DNA of 64,000 bases from JAJEFO01 sp022819605 (GTDB lineage Bacteria; Pseudomonadota; Alphaproteobacteria; Rhodobacterales; Rhodobacteraceae): assembly GCA_965221545.1 (NCBI GenBank), contig OZ244901.1, positions 3,720,001-3,784,000 on the forward strand, given 5' to 3'. The notes under the pieces were generated by a model that searched no databases, was not told the origin of the DNA, and saw only the letters and a list, made by a program, of their open reading frames with translations. A program made the translations under genes and the position numbers. Positions 38,712 through 47,241 of this stretch are shown here, in pieces; position 1 is the stretch's first letter, and each line of letters opens with the position of its first letter.

Positions 38712-39698
38712 TCAGAGCATTGCAGGCACGACCAGGTCGGGTGGGCGATGACCGTCTTCAAACGTCTTGATGTTGACGATCACTGCCTCGCCCATCTCGA
38801 TTCGTCCCTCGACCGTCGCCGAACCCATGTGGGGAAGAAGCACGACATTGGGAAGTGCGCGAAGCCGCGGGTTGATTTCGTGCCGTTGCTCGAAGACGTC
38901 CAGCCCAGCGCCGGCAATCTCGCCGGAGCGCAGCATCCGTGTCAGCGCGTTCTCGTCGATGACCTCGCCGCGCGACGTGTTCACGATGACGGCGTCAGGT
39001 TTCATGAGCTTCAGGCGCCTCGCGTTCATCAGGTGAAACGTGGACGGCGTGTGGGGACAGTTGATCGACAGGACGTCCACCCGGCTCACCATTTGGTCGA
39101 GACTCTCCCTGTAGGTCGCATTCAGATCCGCCTCGGCTTCCTGCCGTAGGCGACGCCGATTGTGGTATTCGACCGGCATGCCGAAGACCGCGGCGCGGCG
39201 TGCAACGGCCTGCCCGATTCGGCCCATGCCAAGGATTCCCAGCCTGCGGCCTGCAAGCCGCCCGCCAAGATAAGCCGTCGGCGCCCAGCCATGCCAATCC
39301 CCTTTCTGCATCACGGAAAGCCCTTCCGGGATGCGCCGGGCGACGGCAAGGATCAACGCCATGGTCATGTCGGCCGTATCCTCGGTGACCACGCCTGGCG
39401 TGTTCGCGACGTGAATGCCGCGCTGCCGCGCGGTTGCGACATCGATGTGATCCACGCCAGCCCCGAAATTCGCGATCAGCTTCAGCCGCTCGCCAGCCTG
39501 GGCAAGCAGTGCGGCATCAATCCGGTCTGTCAGCGTTGGCACCAGAACGTCGGCCGATTTCATTGCCGCCGCCAGCGCATCACGCGACATCGGCGCATCG
39601 TCGGCATTCAGCGAAACGTCAAACAGTTCCGCCATGCGGCGCTCGACGGGCTCGGGCAAGCGTCGCGTGACGACAACGGTCAGGCACTTGTCTGGCAT
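38712..39698 (-). CDS. D-2-hydroxyacid dehydrogenase, glyoxylate/hydroxypyruvate reductase-like
   Basis: This 328-residue NAD(P)H-dependent enzyme has the Rossmann motif GILGMGRIGQAVARRA near residue 155. The catalytic Arg (NTSRGEVID), Glu and His (PHMGSATVE) of the family are present. VANTPGVVTEDTADMTMALI is typical of glyoxylate/hydroxypyruvate reductases. ATG 39698 is taken as start; a 147-residue upstream extension in frame runs antisense to the SH3 gene and is rejected. It is divergent from the SH3 gene over 120 bases. Confidence 0.92.
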   Translation of the reverse strand: MPDKCLTVVVTRRLPEPVERRMAELFDVSLNADDAPMSRDALAAAMKSADVLVPTLTDRIDAALLAQAGERLKLIANFGAGVDHIDVATARQRGIHVANTPGVVTEDTADMTMALILAVARRIPEGLSVMQKGDWHGWAPTAYLGGRLAGRRLGILGMGRIGQAVARRAAVFGMPVEYHNRRRLRQEAEADLNATYRESLDQMVSRVDVLSINCPHTPSTFHLMNARRLKLMKPDAVIVNTSRGEVIDENALTRMLRSGEIAGAGLDVFEQRHEINPRLRALPNVVLLPHMGSATVEGRIEMGEAVIVNIKTFEDGHRPPDLVVPAML

Positions 39699-39818
39699 GC
39701 GAGCTTCGCTCCCGTCTTTCCCTTGCCTCCGGTTGCTGGCAAAGTGGCAAGGAACCGAGGCGGACACAAGGGCGCAAGACGCCAGTACATGGTGCATAGG
39801 GAACGGACCACGGCGCTG

Positions 39819-40307
39819 ATGCGACTGACAATTGCAGTCTTGCTCTCTCTGGCATTTGCGGGCCCAATTCTGGCGACCGAGCGGGGCAAGGTCACGAACC
39901 TGCCGATTCCGAGATTTGTTTCCCTGAAGGCCAAGGAAGGCAACGTCCGGCGCGGACCATCGCTCAGCCACCGGATCGATTGGGTGTTCCGAAGGCACAA
40001 CATGCCGCTGGAAGTCATCGCGGAATACGGCCATTGGCGCCGCGTTCAGGACCGGGACGGGCAAGGTGGCTGGATGCACTACTCGCTGCTGTCGGGTGTA
40101 CGTCATGTAATCGTCGAGGACGACCTGACACCGCTTCACACCAAGCCCTCGACCGAGTCCACGATCAAGGCCTACGCCGAGGCCGGCGTTGTCGCACGGC
40201 TTGGCACTTGCGTACCGGTCTGGTGCAAGATCAGTGCGAACGGCATTCGGGGCTGGGTCAGCAAGGACCAGATCTGGGGAGTCAGGCCCGACGAACTGCG
40301 CAAATGA
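39819..40307 (+). CDS. Exported SH3-domain protein
   Basis: The 162-residue protein has a signal peptide (LTIAVLLSLAFAGPILA) and two bacterial SH3 (SH3_4) modules: LKAKEGNVRRGPSLSHRIDW with YGHWRRVQDRDGQGGWMH, then a second ending CKISANGIRGWVSKDQIWG. Such proteins bind cell-wall peptides in the periplasm. The longer open frame that starts at 39162 overlaps the dehydrogenase and is rejected. I recall the SH3/hydroxyacid dehydrogenase pair as a common Rhodobacterales arrangement. Confidence 0.88.
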   Translation: MRLTIAVLLSLAFAGPILATERGKVTNLPIPRFVSLKAKEGNVRRGPSLSHRIDWVFRRHNMPLEVIAEYGHWRRVQDRDGQGGWMHYSLLSGVRHVIVEDDLTPLHTKPSTESTIKAYAEAGVVARLGTCVPVWCKISANGIRGWVSKDQIWGVRPDELRK

Positions 40308-40736
40308 GCCAATGCCAGGCCGCCGCTCGACCGGCGACCTGAAATTTGCTGCGTTTCATGAAGCGGGAGGTCGGAATCAATGCACAGTTCGGGCACCTCA
40401 ATCACCGGGCAGGGCACGGGAAACGCTCCAGGAAGCGTGTGAATCGGTGAATCATCTCGAAACCATGGCACATTCCTTGGCTGTGAGTTGGGCCAGATTG
40501 TTCTTCGCATGTGAGGCCGCAGTTTCATGAACACTCCGTCGCCTGAAGACGACGGAGTGTTCACTGGTTCAGGACCGAAATGCGTACGAAACTTGCGGTC
40601 CTGGAATCAGATCCCGTTGGAGGGCGAGTTGATCATTGCCAAGGGAGGACTGCTCTCTCAACGGTCTTGCCGCTTGACCCTGATCGTGCGTGGCATGCTA
40701 CGATTCATCGAGTGCACAGAGACCAGGAGGAGCAAG
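40308..40736. other. 429-bp gap upstream of the VOC gene
   Basis: No gene is recognised. The region holds the strong hairpin at 40528-40563 and, near 40676, a TTGACC element that could be a -35 box for the VOC gene with a poorly spaced TACGAT. Confidence 0.5.
40528..40563. repeat. 14-bp perfect inverted repeat
   Basis: TGAACACTCCGTCG and CGACGGAGTGTTCA are perfect complements separated by an 8-base loop (CCTGAAGA). The hairpin is very stable and stands in a gene-free gap 220 bases after the SH3 gene. There is no T-run on either side, so it is more like a protective RNA hairpin or a small palindromic element than a standard terminator. Confidence 0.6.
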
Positions 40737-41123
40737 ATGACCACGACGCAACTCGAACACCTAAACCTGACCGTCGGCGACCCCAAGGCAACCGCAGCAT
40801 GGATCGAACGAGTGTTTGGCTGGAAGATCCGTTGGGAAGGGTCTGCAATGGAGACCGGCTACACCGTCCATGTCGGGTCGGATGACAGCTACGTCGCCCT
40901 GTTCGCCCCTGGCGATGGAGCGTCTGGATCGCAGAGCTCAAGCTACATGACAAAGGGAGGTCTCAATCATTGGTCCGTCGTAGTGGACGATCTTGACACC
41001 ACCGAGGAGCGCGTAAAGGCCGAGGGCTTCAATCCCGTCAATCACGCCGACTATGTGCCCGGACGGCGCTTCTACTTCCGTGACAATGACGGAATCGAGA
41101 TTGAGGTTGTCCAGTACGACTGA
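40737..41123 (+). CDS. VOC-family (glyoxalase/dioxygenase fold) protein
   Basis: The 128-residue protein has two beta-alpha-beta-beta-beta modules of the vicinal-oxygen-chelate fold. Likely metal ligands are His in LEHLNLTV, His in LNHWSVVV and Glu in GIEIEVVQYD. AGGAGG lies six bases before the ATG. VOC members include glyoxalases, dioxygenases and antibiotic-binding proteins; nothing here picks one. It is monocistronic. Confidence 0.87.
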   Translation: MTTTQLEHLNLTVGDPKATAAWIERVFGWKIRWEGSAMETGYTVHVGSDDSYVALFAPGDGASGSQSSSYMTKGGLNHWSVVVDDLDTTEERVKAEGFNPVNHADYVPGRRFYFRDNDGIEIEVVQYD

Positions 41124-41688
41124 CGAAATTGCAGTGCTGCCAAATGCGTTTCTTGCTTGCCTGTCGCCGCGATCATGGTGTTTCGTGAACGTTGCTGAAT
41201 GCCGGAAACCGACCAAGGGTCATTGCCCCGTCTCTCGATCGTGGAGAAGTCCCGGTCCGGCACTTCCGGCGTGTCCTCCGGAAAGTGCGTATATCATGGG
41301 ACAGTCCTTGCAATGCTCGTGCATGCGTTCTCACGCGATACGGCGCCAAGCGGAGCTCTTCGGGACCCCCTTGAATTCGAAGTCGCAATTTCGCGATCCT
41401 TCGGTTGATGCTGCGGTCCGCCCTCACATGAATTCCCAGAAACTGAGAACTGCTCATCCCGGAATTCACTGCCGGCACCTGACACAATGGCGCCCAAGAA
41501 CATAGCGTGGCTGACCGGCATGTGCGATTCAGGCTTCCTCAGCATGTCGCAAAGGTAGCTTCAGCAATTGGTCCAGGCCGGCCATCAGGAAGCCGCCCGT
41601 CCCTGGAATAGGCCAGTGCGACACCGAATGCATGAAGCTCCCGACGAATCGAATTGCCGGGTTCCTCGCCCGGACCTATAGCCGCAAT
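41124..41688. other. 565-bp gap between the VOC and MATE genes
   Basis: Short open frames on both strands lack recognisable domains. No RNA gene, repeat or strong hairpin was seen. The MATE promoter should lie in its right part. Confidence 0.5.
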
Positions 41689-43050
41689 ATGTCCGACTCA
41701 GTCCACGCCAAGGATCGTCCCGAACTGCGCGGGCAGGCACGTGCGCTCCTTCGCCTCGGCGTGCCCATAGTCGTGTCGCAACTGGCGCAAATGGCCATTG
41801 TCACGACAGACACCGTAATGATCGGATGGTACGACGTCCCCTCGCTCGCCGCGCTTTCCCTATCAGGAAGCATCTGGTTCATCATCTTCATACTCGGATC
41901 GGGCTTCGCCTGGGCTGTGATGCCCATCGTCGCTTCGGCAATCGCACTGAACGACATGCGGGAGGTGCGCCGAGCAACCCGCATGGCAATTTGGCTGTCG
42001 GCCCTATACGGCATAGTCGTCACGCCGCTATTCCTGTTCATTGAGCCAATCTTCCTGGCCATGGGCCAGGACGCCCAAGTCGCTCACCTGTCCGGACAAT
42101 ACATGATCTGGCTCGGCCTGGCCACGGCACCGGCTCTCCTCGTTACGACTCTGCGAAGCTATCTCTCGGCCCTCGAGCGGCCAAATGTCTTCCTTGCCGT
42201 GATCCTGCTCACCGGGCTCTTGAACGTGGTCCTGAACTACGCGCTGATATTCGGCAATCTTGGCGCGCCAGAACTGGGCATTGCAGGCGCGGGCATCGCT
42301 TCGCTGATCGGAAACCTCGCCTCCCTGGCGCTGCTTGCACATTTCTCGGACCGAGTCCGTCCGGAATTTGCGCTCTTCCGCAATATCCATCGAGCGGACC
42401 GCGAGTTCCTCGGTCGCGTATTCCGACTCGGCTTGCCCATCGGCCTGACAAATTTTGCCGAGACCGGGCTGTTCGCGGCTTCAACCCTGATGATGGGCTG
42501 GGTAGGCACCGTCGCGCTTGCGGCCCACGGAGTGGCCCTGCAAATCGCGGCCCTTACCTTCATGATGCATCTCGGGCTGAGCCAAGCGATAACCGTCCGC
42601 GCAGGTCGCGCCTGGGGCATGGGCGACAGGGAACTTCTGAAAGTCGCCAGCCAGGCCGCGATGATCCTTTCTCTTGCAGCCTCCGTGACAACGATCGTGC
42701 TGTTCCTCACCCTGCCCGAATTCCTCATCGGCCTCTTCGTCGACCCGCTGGATCCCGAAAGGCCCGCCATCCTAGCGGTTGGTGCATCGCTGCTTGCAGT
42801 GGCAGCCCTGTTCCAGTTCGTCGACTCTGGGCAGGTCATGGCTCTCGGCATGCTGCGCGGCGTACAGGACACCCGTGTGCCGATGATCATTGCGGTCGTG
42901 AGCTATTGGCTTGTCGGACTGCCGGTCAGCTATTTCTTCGGCTTTGCGTTCAGGCTGGAAGGCATCGGAATTTGGCTCGGGCTTACGGTGGGTCTCGCCT
43001 GTGCGTGCTTGGCGATGCAGTTCCGATTCTGGACCCGCTACGTTGGTTAA
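41689..43050 (+). CDS. MATE-family efflux transporter
   Basis: This 453-residue multidrug and toxin extrusion pump is driven by H+ or Na+. Twelve hydrophobic segments fall in two six-helix bundles, beginning ALLRLGVPIVVSQLAQMAI and IVTTDTVMIGW (the conserved N-terminal MATE block). The second half repeats this as LPIGLTNFAETGLFAASTLMMGW. The start could instead be 19 codons upstream (41632); the inner ATG is preferred because the extension is not conserved-looking. NorM-like substrates (cationic drugs) are likely but not shown. Confidence 0.93.
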   Translation: MSDSVHAKDRPELRGQARALLRLGVPIVVSQLAQMAIVTTDTVMIGWYDVPSLAALSLSGSIWFIIFILGSGFAWAVMPIVASAIALNDMREVRRATRMAIWLSALYGIVVTPLFLFIEPIFLAMGQDAQVAHLSGQYMIWLGLATAPALLVTTLRSYLSALERPNVFLAVILLTGLLNVVLNYALIFGNLGAPELGIAGAGIASLIGNLASLALLAHFSDRVRPEFALFRNIHRADREFLGRVFRLGLPIGLTNFAETGLFAASTLMMGWVGTVALAAHGVALQIAALTFMMHLGLSQAITVRAGRAWGMGDRELLKVASQAAMILSLAASVTTIVLFLTLPEFLIGLFVDPLDPERPAILAVGASLLAVAALFQFVDSGQVMALGMLRGVQDTRVPMIIAVVSYWLVGLPVSYFFGFAFRLEGIGIWLGLTVGLACACLAMQFRFWTRYVG

Positions 43051-43206
43051 GCAAGGCAGGCGGGTTGAGACCGATTTGTCCGGCTCGCCCACACAACCGA
43101 GCCTTGTTGGACAGTGGAAACCGAACTTGCCACGCTGGCAATCCGCCTTCGGCGAATAGGAGCATGCACACCTCCGGCAGGAAGCCGCGGAGGCGCGCAG
43201 GCCCGT

Positions 43207-43755
43207 CTATTGACGTCCCATCTTTTCCAGTTGCTCCTGAACGGCGGCGAGCTGGGTCCGGATCTCGTCAAGTTCCTCGGAGGCCCCGTCCTTCTTGCCA
43301 TCACCGTCAGACGTGTCCGGATCACCCGGTCCGAACGTGCCGGTCATGGCCCTGATGAACGCCTCCTGCTGCGCCTTCATCGCCTCGAACCCGGGCATTG
43401 CCGACATCGGATTGGTCATGCTCTCCACGACCTGCGACTGCCCCTTGCGCAACATCTCGAAGCTCATGGAAAGAAACTGCGGGACAACCGAATGTGCCTG
43501 GCTCGTATAGGATCGGACAAGGTCAGTCAGCACGTCCATCGGCAGGACATTCTCGCCCCGGCTCTCGTGTTCGGCGATGATCTGCAGGAGATACTGCCTG
43601 GTCACGTCATCGCCGCTCTTCAGGTCCACGATCTGCACGTCGCGACCCTCACGAATGAATCGCGCGATGTCATCCAGCGTGACGTAATCCGATGTCTCGG
43701 TATTGTAGAGTCGTCGGCTGGCATATCGCTTGATCTGCAGTTTTTCTCCTGACAT
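43207..43755 (-). CDS. phaR: Polyhydroxyalkanoate synthesis repressor PhaR
   Basis: This 182-residue DNA- and granule-binding repressor has the PHB_acc_N domain (IKRYASRRLYNTETSDYVTLDDIA) and the accumulation-regulator repeat (RQYLLQIIAEHES, then LPMDVLTDLVRSYTS). A coiled-coil-prone tail (ELDEIRTQLAAVQEQLEKMG) ends it. It usually represses phasin genes until polyhydroxybutyrate appears. GGGAG precedes the ATG. No pha biosynthesis gene is adjacent; the gene lies beyond hemC on the same strand. Confidence 0.95.
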   Translation of the reverse strand: MSGEKLQIKRYASRRLYNTETSDYVTLDDIARFIREGRDVQIVDLKSGDDVTRQYLLQIIAEHESRGENVLPMDVLTDLVRSYTSQAHSVVPQFLSMSFEMLRKGQSQVVESMTNPMSAMPGFEAMKAQQEAFIRAMTGTFGPGDPDTSDGDGKKDGASEELDEIRTQLAAVQEQLEKMGRQ

Positions 43756-43829
43756 CGGAGTCTCCCGGAATTTCGCCGCATTGCAGCTTACGGCTGAATT
43801 CTCCGACGTCAAAGCGCTTTTGCGCGACA

Positions 43830-44780
43830 CTACGGAGCCAGAAATCCAGGGCCGGCTTCCGCAAGAAGCGCCTCTGCAAGATCGCGACCAAGCGCAGGAC
43901 CATCTTCAACCGGCCCCGCCCGCGTTCCTGCATGTGCCTCGCTGCCATCGGTTCGCAGGATCTCCCCAGTCAATCGCAGGCTTCCGTCCCTGACTTCCCC
44001 GTAGCCTGCAATCGGCGTCCGGCATGATCCGTCGAGGCGAGCCAGAAACGCACGCTCCGCCCGCATCCTAGCCTCGGTATCCGGGTGCCGAACGGCGTCA
44101 ATGAGTTGCGCCACGTTGCAATCATCCTCCCGCCGCTCGACGCAAATGATGCCCTGCCCGACCGCAGGCAGCATGTCATGGACATCTATCGGCGCCACCC
44201 GAGCGCTTCTTGCAAGCCCCAGCCGTCTCAGGCCCGCCATCGCCAGCAGTGTGCCGTCGGCCACACCCGCATCCAGCTTTTGGAGCCTCGTCTGAACATT
44301 GCCCCTGAACTCGATAACATTGAGGTCCGGACGGCGGCGCAGGGCCTGGGCACGGCGTCTCAAGCTAGACGTTCCCAACGTCGCTCCTTCCGGCATGTCA
44401 ACCAAGGTGCCGCCGGTGAGCGACACGAAAACGTCTCGAACGTCCTCGCTCTGCAGGCAGGCATCGACCACCAGCCCCTCGGGCTGAACGATCGGCACAT
44501 CCTTCATTGAGTGCACGGCGCAATCGATTCGACCTTCCAGCAGCGCCTCCTCGATCTCCTTGGTGAAAAGCCCCTTGCCGCCAAACTCGCGCAACGGCCG
44601 ATCGGTCACGCGATCCCCCGTCGTCCTGATCACCACGATCTTGAACGCTTCCGGCTCGAGACCGAGTGTCGTGGCCAGTAGGCTGCGCACCTCGTTGGCC
44701 TGCGCCAACGCTAGCGGAGAACCGCGTGTACCGATGCGGCATGGACGATCACGATGGGATTCATATACATGACTAACCAT
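43830..44780 (-). CDS. hemC: Porphobilinogen deaminase (hydroxymethylbilane synthase)
   Basis: This 316-residue enzyme condenses four porphobilinogens into hydroxymethylbilane. RIGTRGSPLALAQANEVR, the substrate-binding RTTGDRV and the dipyrromethane-cofactor Cys253 (DGSCRTPIAGY) are present. The only possible start near the conserved region is ATG 44780. This ATG and the next ~10 codons (encoding MVSHVYESHRD) lie inside the left 35-bp inverted repeat of the tnpB element. The ATG shares its A with the tnpB stop (TGATG), so translation may be coupled to tnpB. The native 5' end therefore seems to have been replaced. The enzyme core is intact. Confidence 0.95.
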   Translation of the reverse strand: MVSHVYESHRDRPCRIGTRGSPLALAQANEVRSLLATTLGLEPEAFKIVVIRTTGDRVTDRPLREFGGKGLFTKEIEEALLEGRIDCAVHSMKDVPIVQPEGLVVDACLQSEDVRDVFVSLTGGTLVDMPEGATLGTSSLRRRAQALRRRPDLNVIEFRGNVQTRLQKLDAGVADGTLLAMAGLRRLGLARSARVAPIDVHDMLPAVGQGIICVERREDDCNVAQLIDAVRHPDTEARMRAERAFLARLDGSCRTPIAGYGEVRDGSLRLTGEILRTDGSEAHAGTRAGPVEDGPALGRDLAEALLAEAGPGFLAP

Positions 44781-44781
44781 C
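44747..44781 (+). repeat. Left inverted repeat of the tnpB element
   Basis: This 35-bp repeat overlaps the hemC start. Its complement pairs with 46082-46116 at 28/35 positions. Read on the minus strand it contains the hemC ATG at its second base and codes the first eleven residues of HemC. Confidence 0.75.
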
Positions 44782-45985
44782 AGTCAGCCGCATACCGTTC
44801 CGCGTCCTGCCCCGGCAACCCGGCGACATGTGGTTCAAGAACACTCTCGGACGCGCCGGGACGACCCAAGGGGCCGATGTCCCACCCGGCCAGCGCGATC
44901 CCGCGCTGGAGAATGTTCCGTGCCGCGTTGACATCGCGGTCCGTCACCAGACCGCAGCCGCCGCAGGCAAACTCGCGCACACCCAATGGCATGTCCTGCC
45001 TGTGCCCGCAGGCATGGCAGTCCGTGCTCGTGTGCTTGGGGTCGACCCGCACCACTGACCCACCGGCGCTTTCAGCCTTGTAAACCAGTTGCTCGACGAG
45101 TCTCCCCCATTGCTGTTCGGCGATCGACCGGGCCAGGTTCGGATTGCGCATCATGTTCGAGACCTGCAGGTCCTCGATGGCGATCCGGTTGCGGCTCTTC
45201 ACGATCGATGCCGAAATCCTGTGGAGCGCGTTGCGCTCCCGTATCCTCGTCCGCTCCCACTCCCGGCGAAGGACATTCACCTTCTTGCGCCGCGAAGCGG
45301 ACCCCTTCTTCGCCCGCGACACGGCGCGCTGCGCCCGCCTGAGCGGTCGGCGGTCGATGCGGACGGCGGGCACCGTCTCGCCCGTCGAGAGAATGGCGCG
45401 GTCCTTGACGCCCAGATCGATGCCCACGGGTTCGGACGGCCTGGCGTCAGGCACTTCCACCTCCACGGCGAACTGGACCACGACCCGGAGCGGCGTCTTG
45501 ACCACCCGCGCCTGCATGATCTTTCCGTCGGGCACGGACGGCAGGCGGAAGCGGCCCACGCCCTTCACCCGCAGCGAGCCGCCCCGGATCACGGGATCGG
45601 GGATGTCGAACGAGCGGATGCCTCTGTGCCTGGCCTTGAAGCGCGGAAAGCCGGGCTTCCCCCCGGCCGTTGCGCGGCGAAAGAACGCCTGGAAGGCGCG
45701 GTCGACGCGGCGCAGGACGGAGCGTTGCGGTCCGACATTGAATTGCCGGAAGTCCCCGTCTTCGCCGCGAATGACGGTAAGGGACTTCATCTGGTCGAAG
45801 GCTGTGATGGTCTTCCCCGTCTTTCGGTAGCAGTCAATGCGTTCTTCGAGCGCGGCGTTCCATAGAACAGTCTGCTGCCGGAGGAATGCGTCCAGCCGGC
45901 AATGCGTCGCCGCGCTGATCGACGCCGTGCTGGTCACTGTCCTGAGGCGCCTGGCTTCGGCCGAAGCCCACGCTTCGCGTGTCAT
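44780..45985 (-). CDS. tnpB: IS200/IS605-family TnpB RNA-guided endonuclease
   Basis: This 401-residue protein is the Cas12 ancestor-type nuclease, which uses an RNA from the 3' end of its own element as guide. The RuvC residues are all present: Asp190 (PVGIDLGVKD), Glu271 (IAIEDL) and Asp351 (TDRDVNAARNI). The zinc ribbon is CHAC (323-326) and CGGC (341-344). The start at 45985 (MTREAWASAE) is chosen for its GGGAG about eight bases upstream; TTG 46060 and ATG 46051 are alternatives. It is full length and apparently catalytic. No tnpA transposase accompanies it. The stop codon overlaps the hemC start. Confidence 0.93.
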   Translation of the reverse strand: MTREAWASAEARRLRTVTSTASISAATHCRLDAFLRQQTVLWNAALEERIDCYRKTGKTITAFDQMKSLTVIRGEDGDFRQFNVGPQRSVLRRVDRAFQAFFRRATAGGKPGFPRFKARHRGIRSFDIPDPVIRGGSLRVKGVGRFRLPSVPDGKIMQARVVKTPLRVVVQFAVEVEVPDARPSEPVGIDLGVKDRAILSTGETVPAVRIDRRPLRRAQRAVSRAKKGSASRRKKVNVLRREWERTRIRERNALHRISASIVKSRNRIAIEDLQVSNMMRNPNLARSIAEQQWGRLVEQLVYKAESAGGSVVRVDPKHTSTDCHACGHRQDMPLGVREFACGGCGLVTDRDVNAARNILQRGIALAGWDIGPLGRPGASESVLEPHVAGLPGQDAERYAAD

Positions 45986-46081
45986 GTGGTCGCTCCCGTG
46001 AATGGCGTCTGGGGACAAGGCATTGTCCGCGTTCTCGCACACAATGCACATATGGAACAAAACTGCAACATCTTTCTGGCC

Positions 46082-46116
46082 GATGGTTAGGCAAGTATGT
46101 AATTCCCATCACGATC
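46082..46116 (+). repeat. Right inverted repeat of the tnpB element
   Basis: This 35-bp partner of 44747-44781 lies 94 bases upstream of hemE. Its outer end (CCCATCACGATC) and inner end (GATGGTTAG) match the left repeat best. Confidence 0.75.
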
Positions 46117-46209
46117 CGGCATCTTCATGCGCAGGGGTCTAATCACCGCTGCGCTGCAAGACAATGCACACTATTGACAAGCCCGGACATTGACAGCAGA
46201 GGCGGCAGC

Positions 46210-47241
46210 ATGGCCAAGAAATTGCTGCGCACGCTGGCGGGTGAACGGACCGACACTCCGCCTGTCTGGATGATGCGCCAGGCAGGACGCCACCTGCCGG
46301 AATACAGGGAAACGCGTTCCCGCGCGGGGGACTTCCTCGCCCTCTGCTACACACCCGAACTTGCCGCCGAGGTGACGCTTCAACCAATCCGCCGCTACGG
46401 TCTTGATGCCGCGATCCTGTTTGCCGACATCCTCCTTCTCCCTGACGCTCTTGGCCTCGAAGTCCGGTTTGTCGAAGGCGACGGCCCAAGACTCTCAACA
46501 GTGAAGACCCGCGCCGACCTCGATGCCCTGCACCCGCCCGACGCCTTCCAGCAACATCTCGCGCCGGTATATGACACGCTCCGCATCGTTTCCGGCAATT
46601 TGCCATCGGAAACCGCGCTCATCGGCTTCGCCGGTGCCCCGTGGACTGTCGCCACCTACATGATTGCCGGAACGGGAGTTCCGGGACAGGACCCTGCCCA
46701 CGCGCTGAAGGCGGAACAGCCTGCCTTGTTCGACGCCCTGATCGAGCGCCTGACCGATGCCACGATCGCCTATCTTTCAGCCCAGATCGAGGCGGGCGCG
46801 GAAGTCGTAAAGCTGTTCGACAGCTGGGCCGGATCGCTTGCGGGCGAGGACTTCGAAATCTATGCAGTCAAACCTACCCGCCGGATCGTCACCGCCCTGA
46901 AGTCCCGTCATCCCGACACGCCGGTCATTGCCTTTCCACGCGAAGCGGGAGAGCGCTACGCAGGGTTCGCCCGACGCACGGGTGCAGACTGCGTGGCCCT
47001 CGACGACTCGGTCGATCCCGCCTGGGCGGCACGCCATGTTCAGAAGGACGGTCCGGTTCAGGGAAATCTCGCCCCGCGTCACCTGGTTACCGGCGGAGAC
47101 GCCCTCATTCGCGAGACGCGCTCGATCCTGAAAGCGTTCCAGGCCGGCCCGCACGTCTTCAATCTCGGCCATGGCATCACGCCGGATGCGAGTCCGGACA
47201 ATGTTCATCTCATGATCGATACGGTACGCCATCGCCGGTAA
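46210..47241 (+). CDS. hemE: Uroporphyrinogen decarboxylase
   Basis: This 343-residue cytosolic enzyme converts uroporphyrinogen III to coproporphyrinogen III. The signature PPVWMMRQAGRHLPEYRE is near residue 17, the catalytic Asp is in AAILFADILLLPDAL, and GFAGAPWTVATYMI follows. The C-terminal FNLGHGITPDASPDNV is typical. The ATG at 46210 is preceded by GAGGCGGCAGC. It is divergent from hemC with the tnpB element between them; the remaining upstream stretch outside the element is only 93 bases, so its promoter must be there or inside the element. Confidence 0.97.
   Translation: MAKKLLRTLAGERTDTPPVWMMRQAGRHLPEYRETRSRAGDFLALCYTPELAAEVTLQPIRRYGLDAAILFADILLLPDALGLEVRFVEGDGPRLSTVKTRADLDALHPPDAFQQHLAPVYDTLRIVSGNLPSETALIGFAGAPWTVATYMIAGTGVPGQDPAHALKAEQPALFDALIERLTDATIAYLSAQIEAGAEVVKLFDSWAGSLAGEDFEIYAVKPTRRIVTALKSRHPDTPVIAFPREAGERYAGFARRTGADCVALDDSVDPAWAARHVQKDGPVQGNLAPRHLVTGGDALIRETRSILKAFQAGPHVFNLGHGITPDASPDNVHLMIDTVRHRR

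Larger units (their letters stand above)
44747..46116 (-). mobile_element. tnpB element bracketed by 35-bp inverted repeats
   Basis: The 1370-bp unit is bounded by imperfect inverted repeats (44747-44781 and 46082-46116) that match at 28 of 35 positions without gaps. They share GATGGTTAG at the inner edge and CCCATC plus GATC near the outer edge. Similarity stops abruptly outside both ends. Inside is a solitary tnpB with no tnpA. Classical IS200/IS605 elements lack terminal inverted repeats, so this may be a derived or non-autonomous form moved by another transposase. No convincing target duplication is seen; CGGCAT occurs near both flanks but not flush with both. Confidence 0.65.

Noticed and set aside
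44780..45985. TnpB as a nuclease-dead, RNA-guided repressor (TldR-like) of hemC
   Set aside because: The RuvC residues D190, E271 and D351 and the zinc ribbon are all present, so it looks like an active nuclease rather than a dead derivative.
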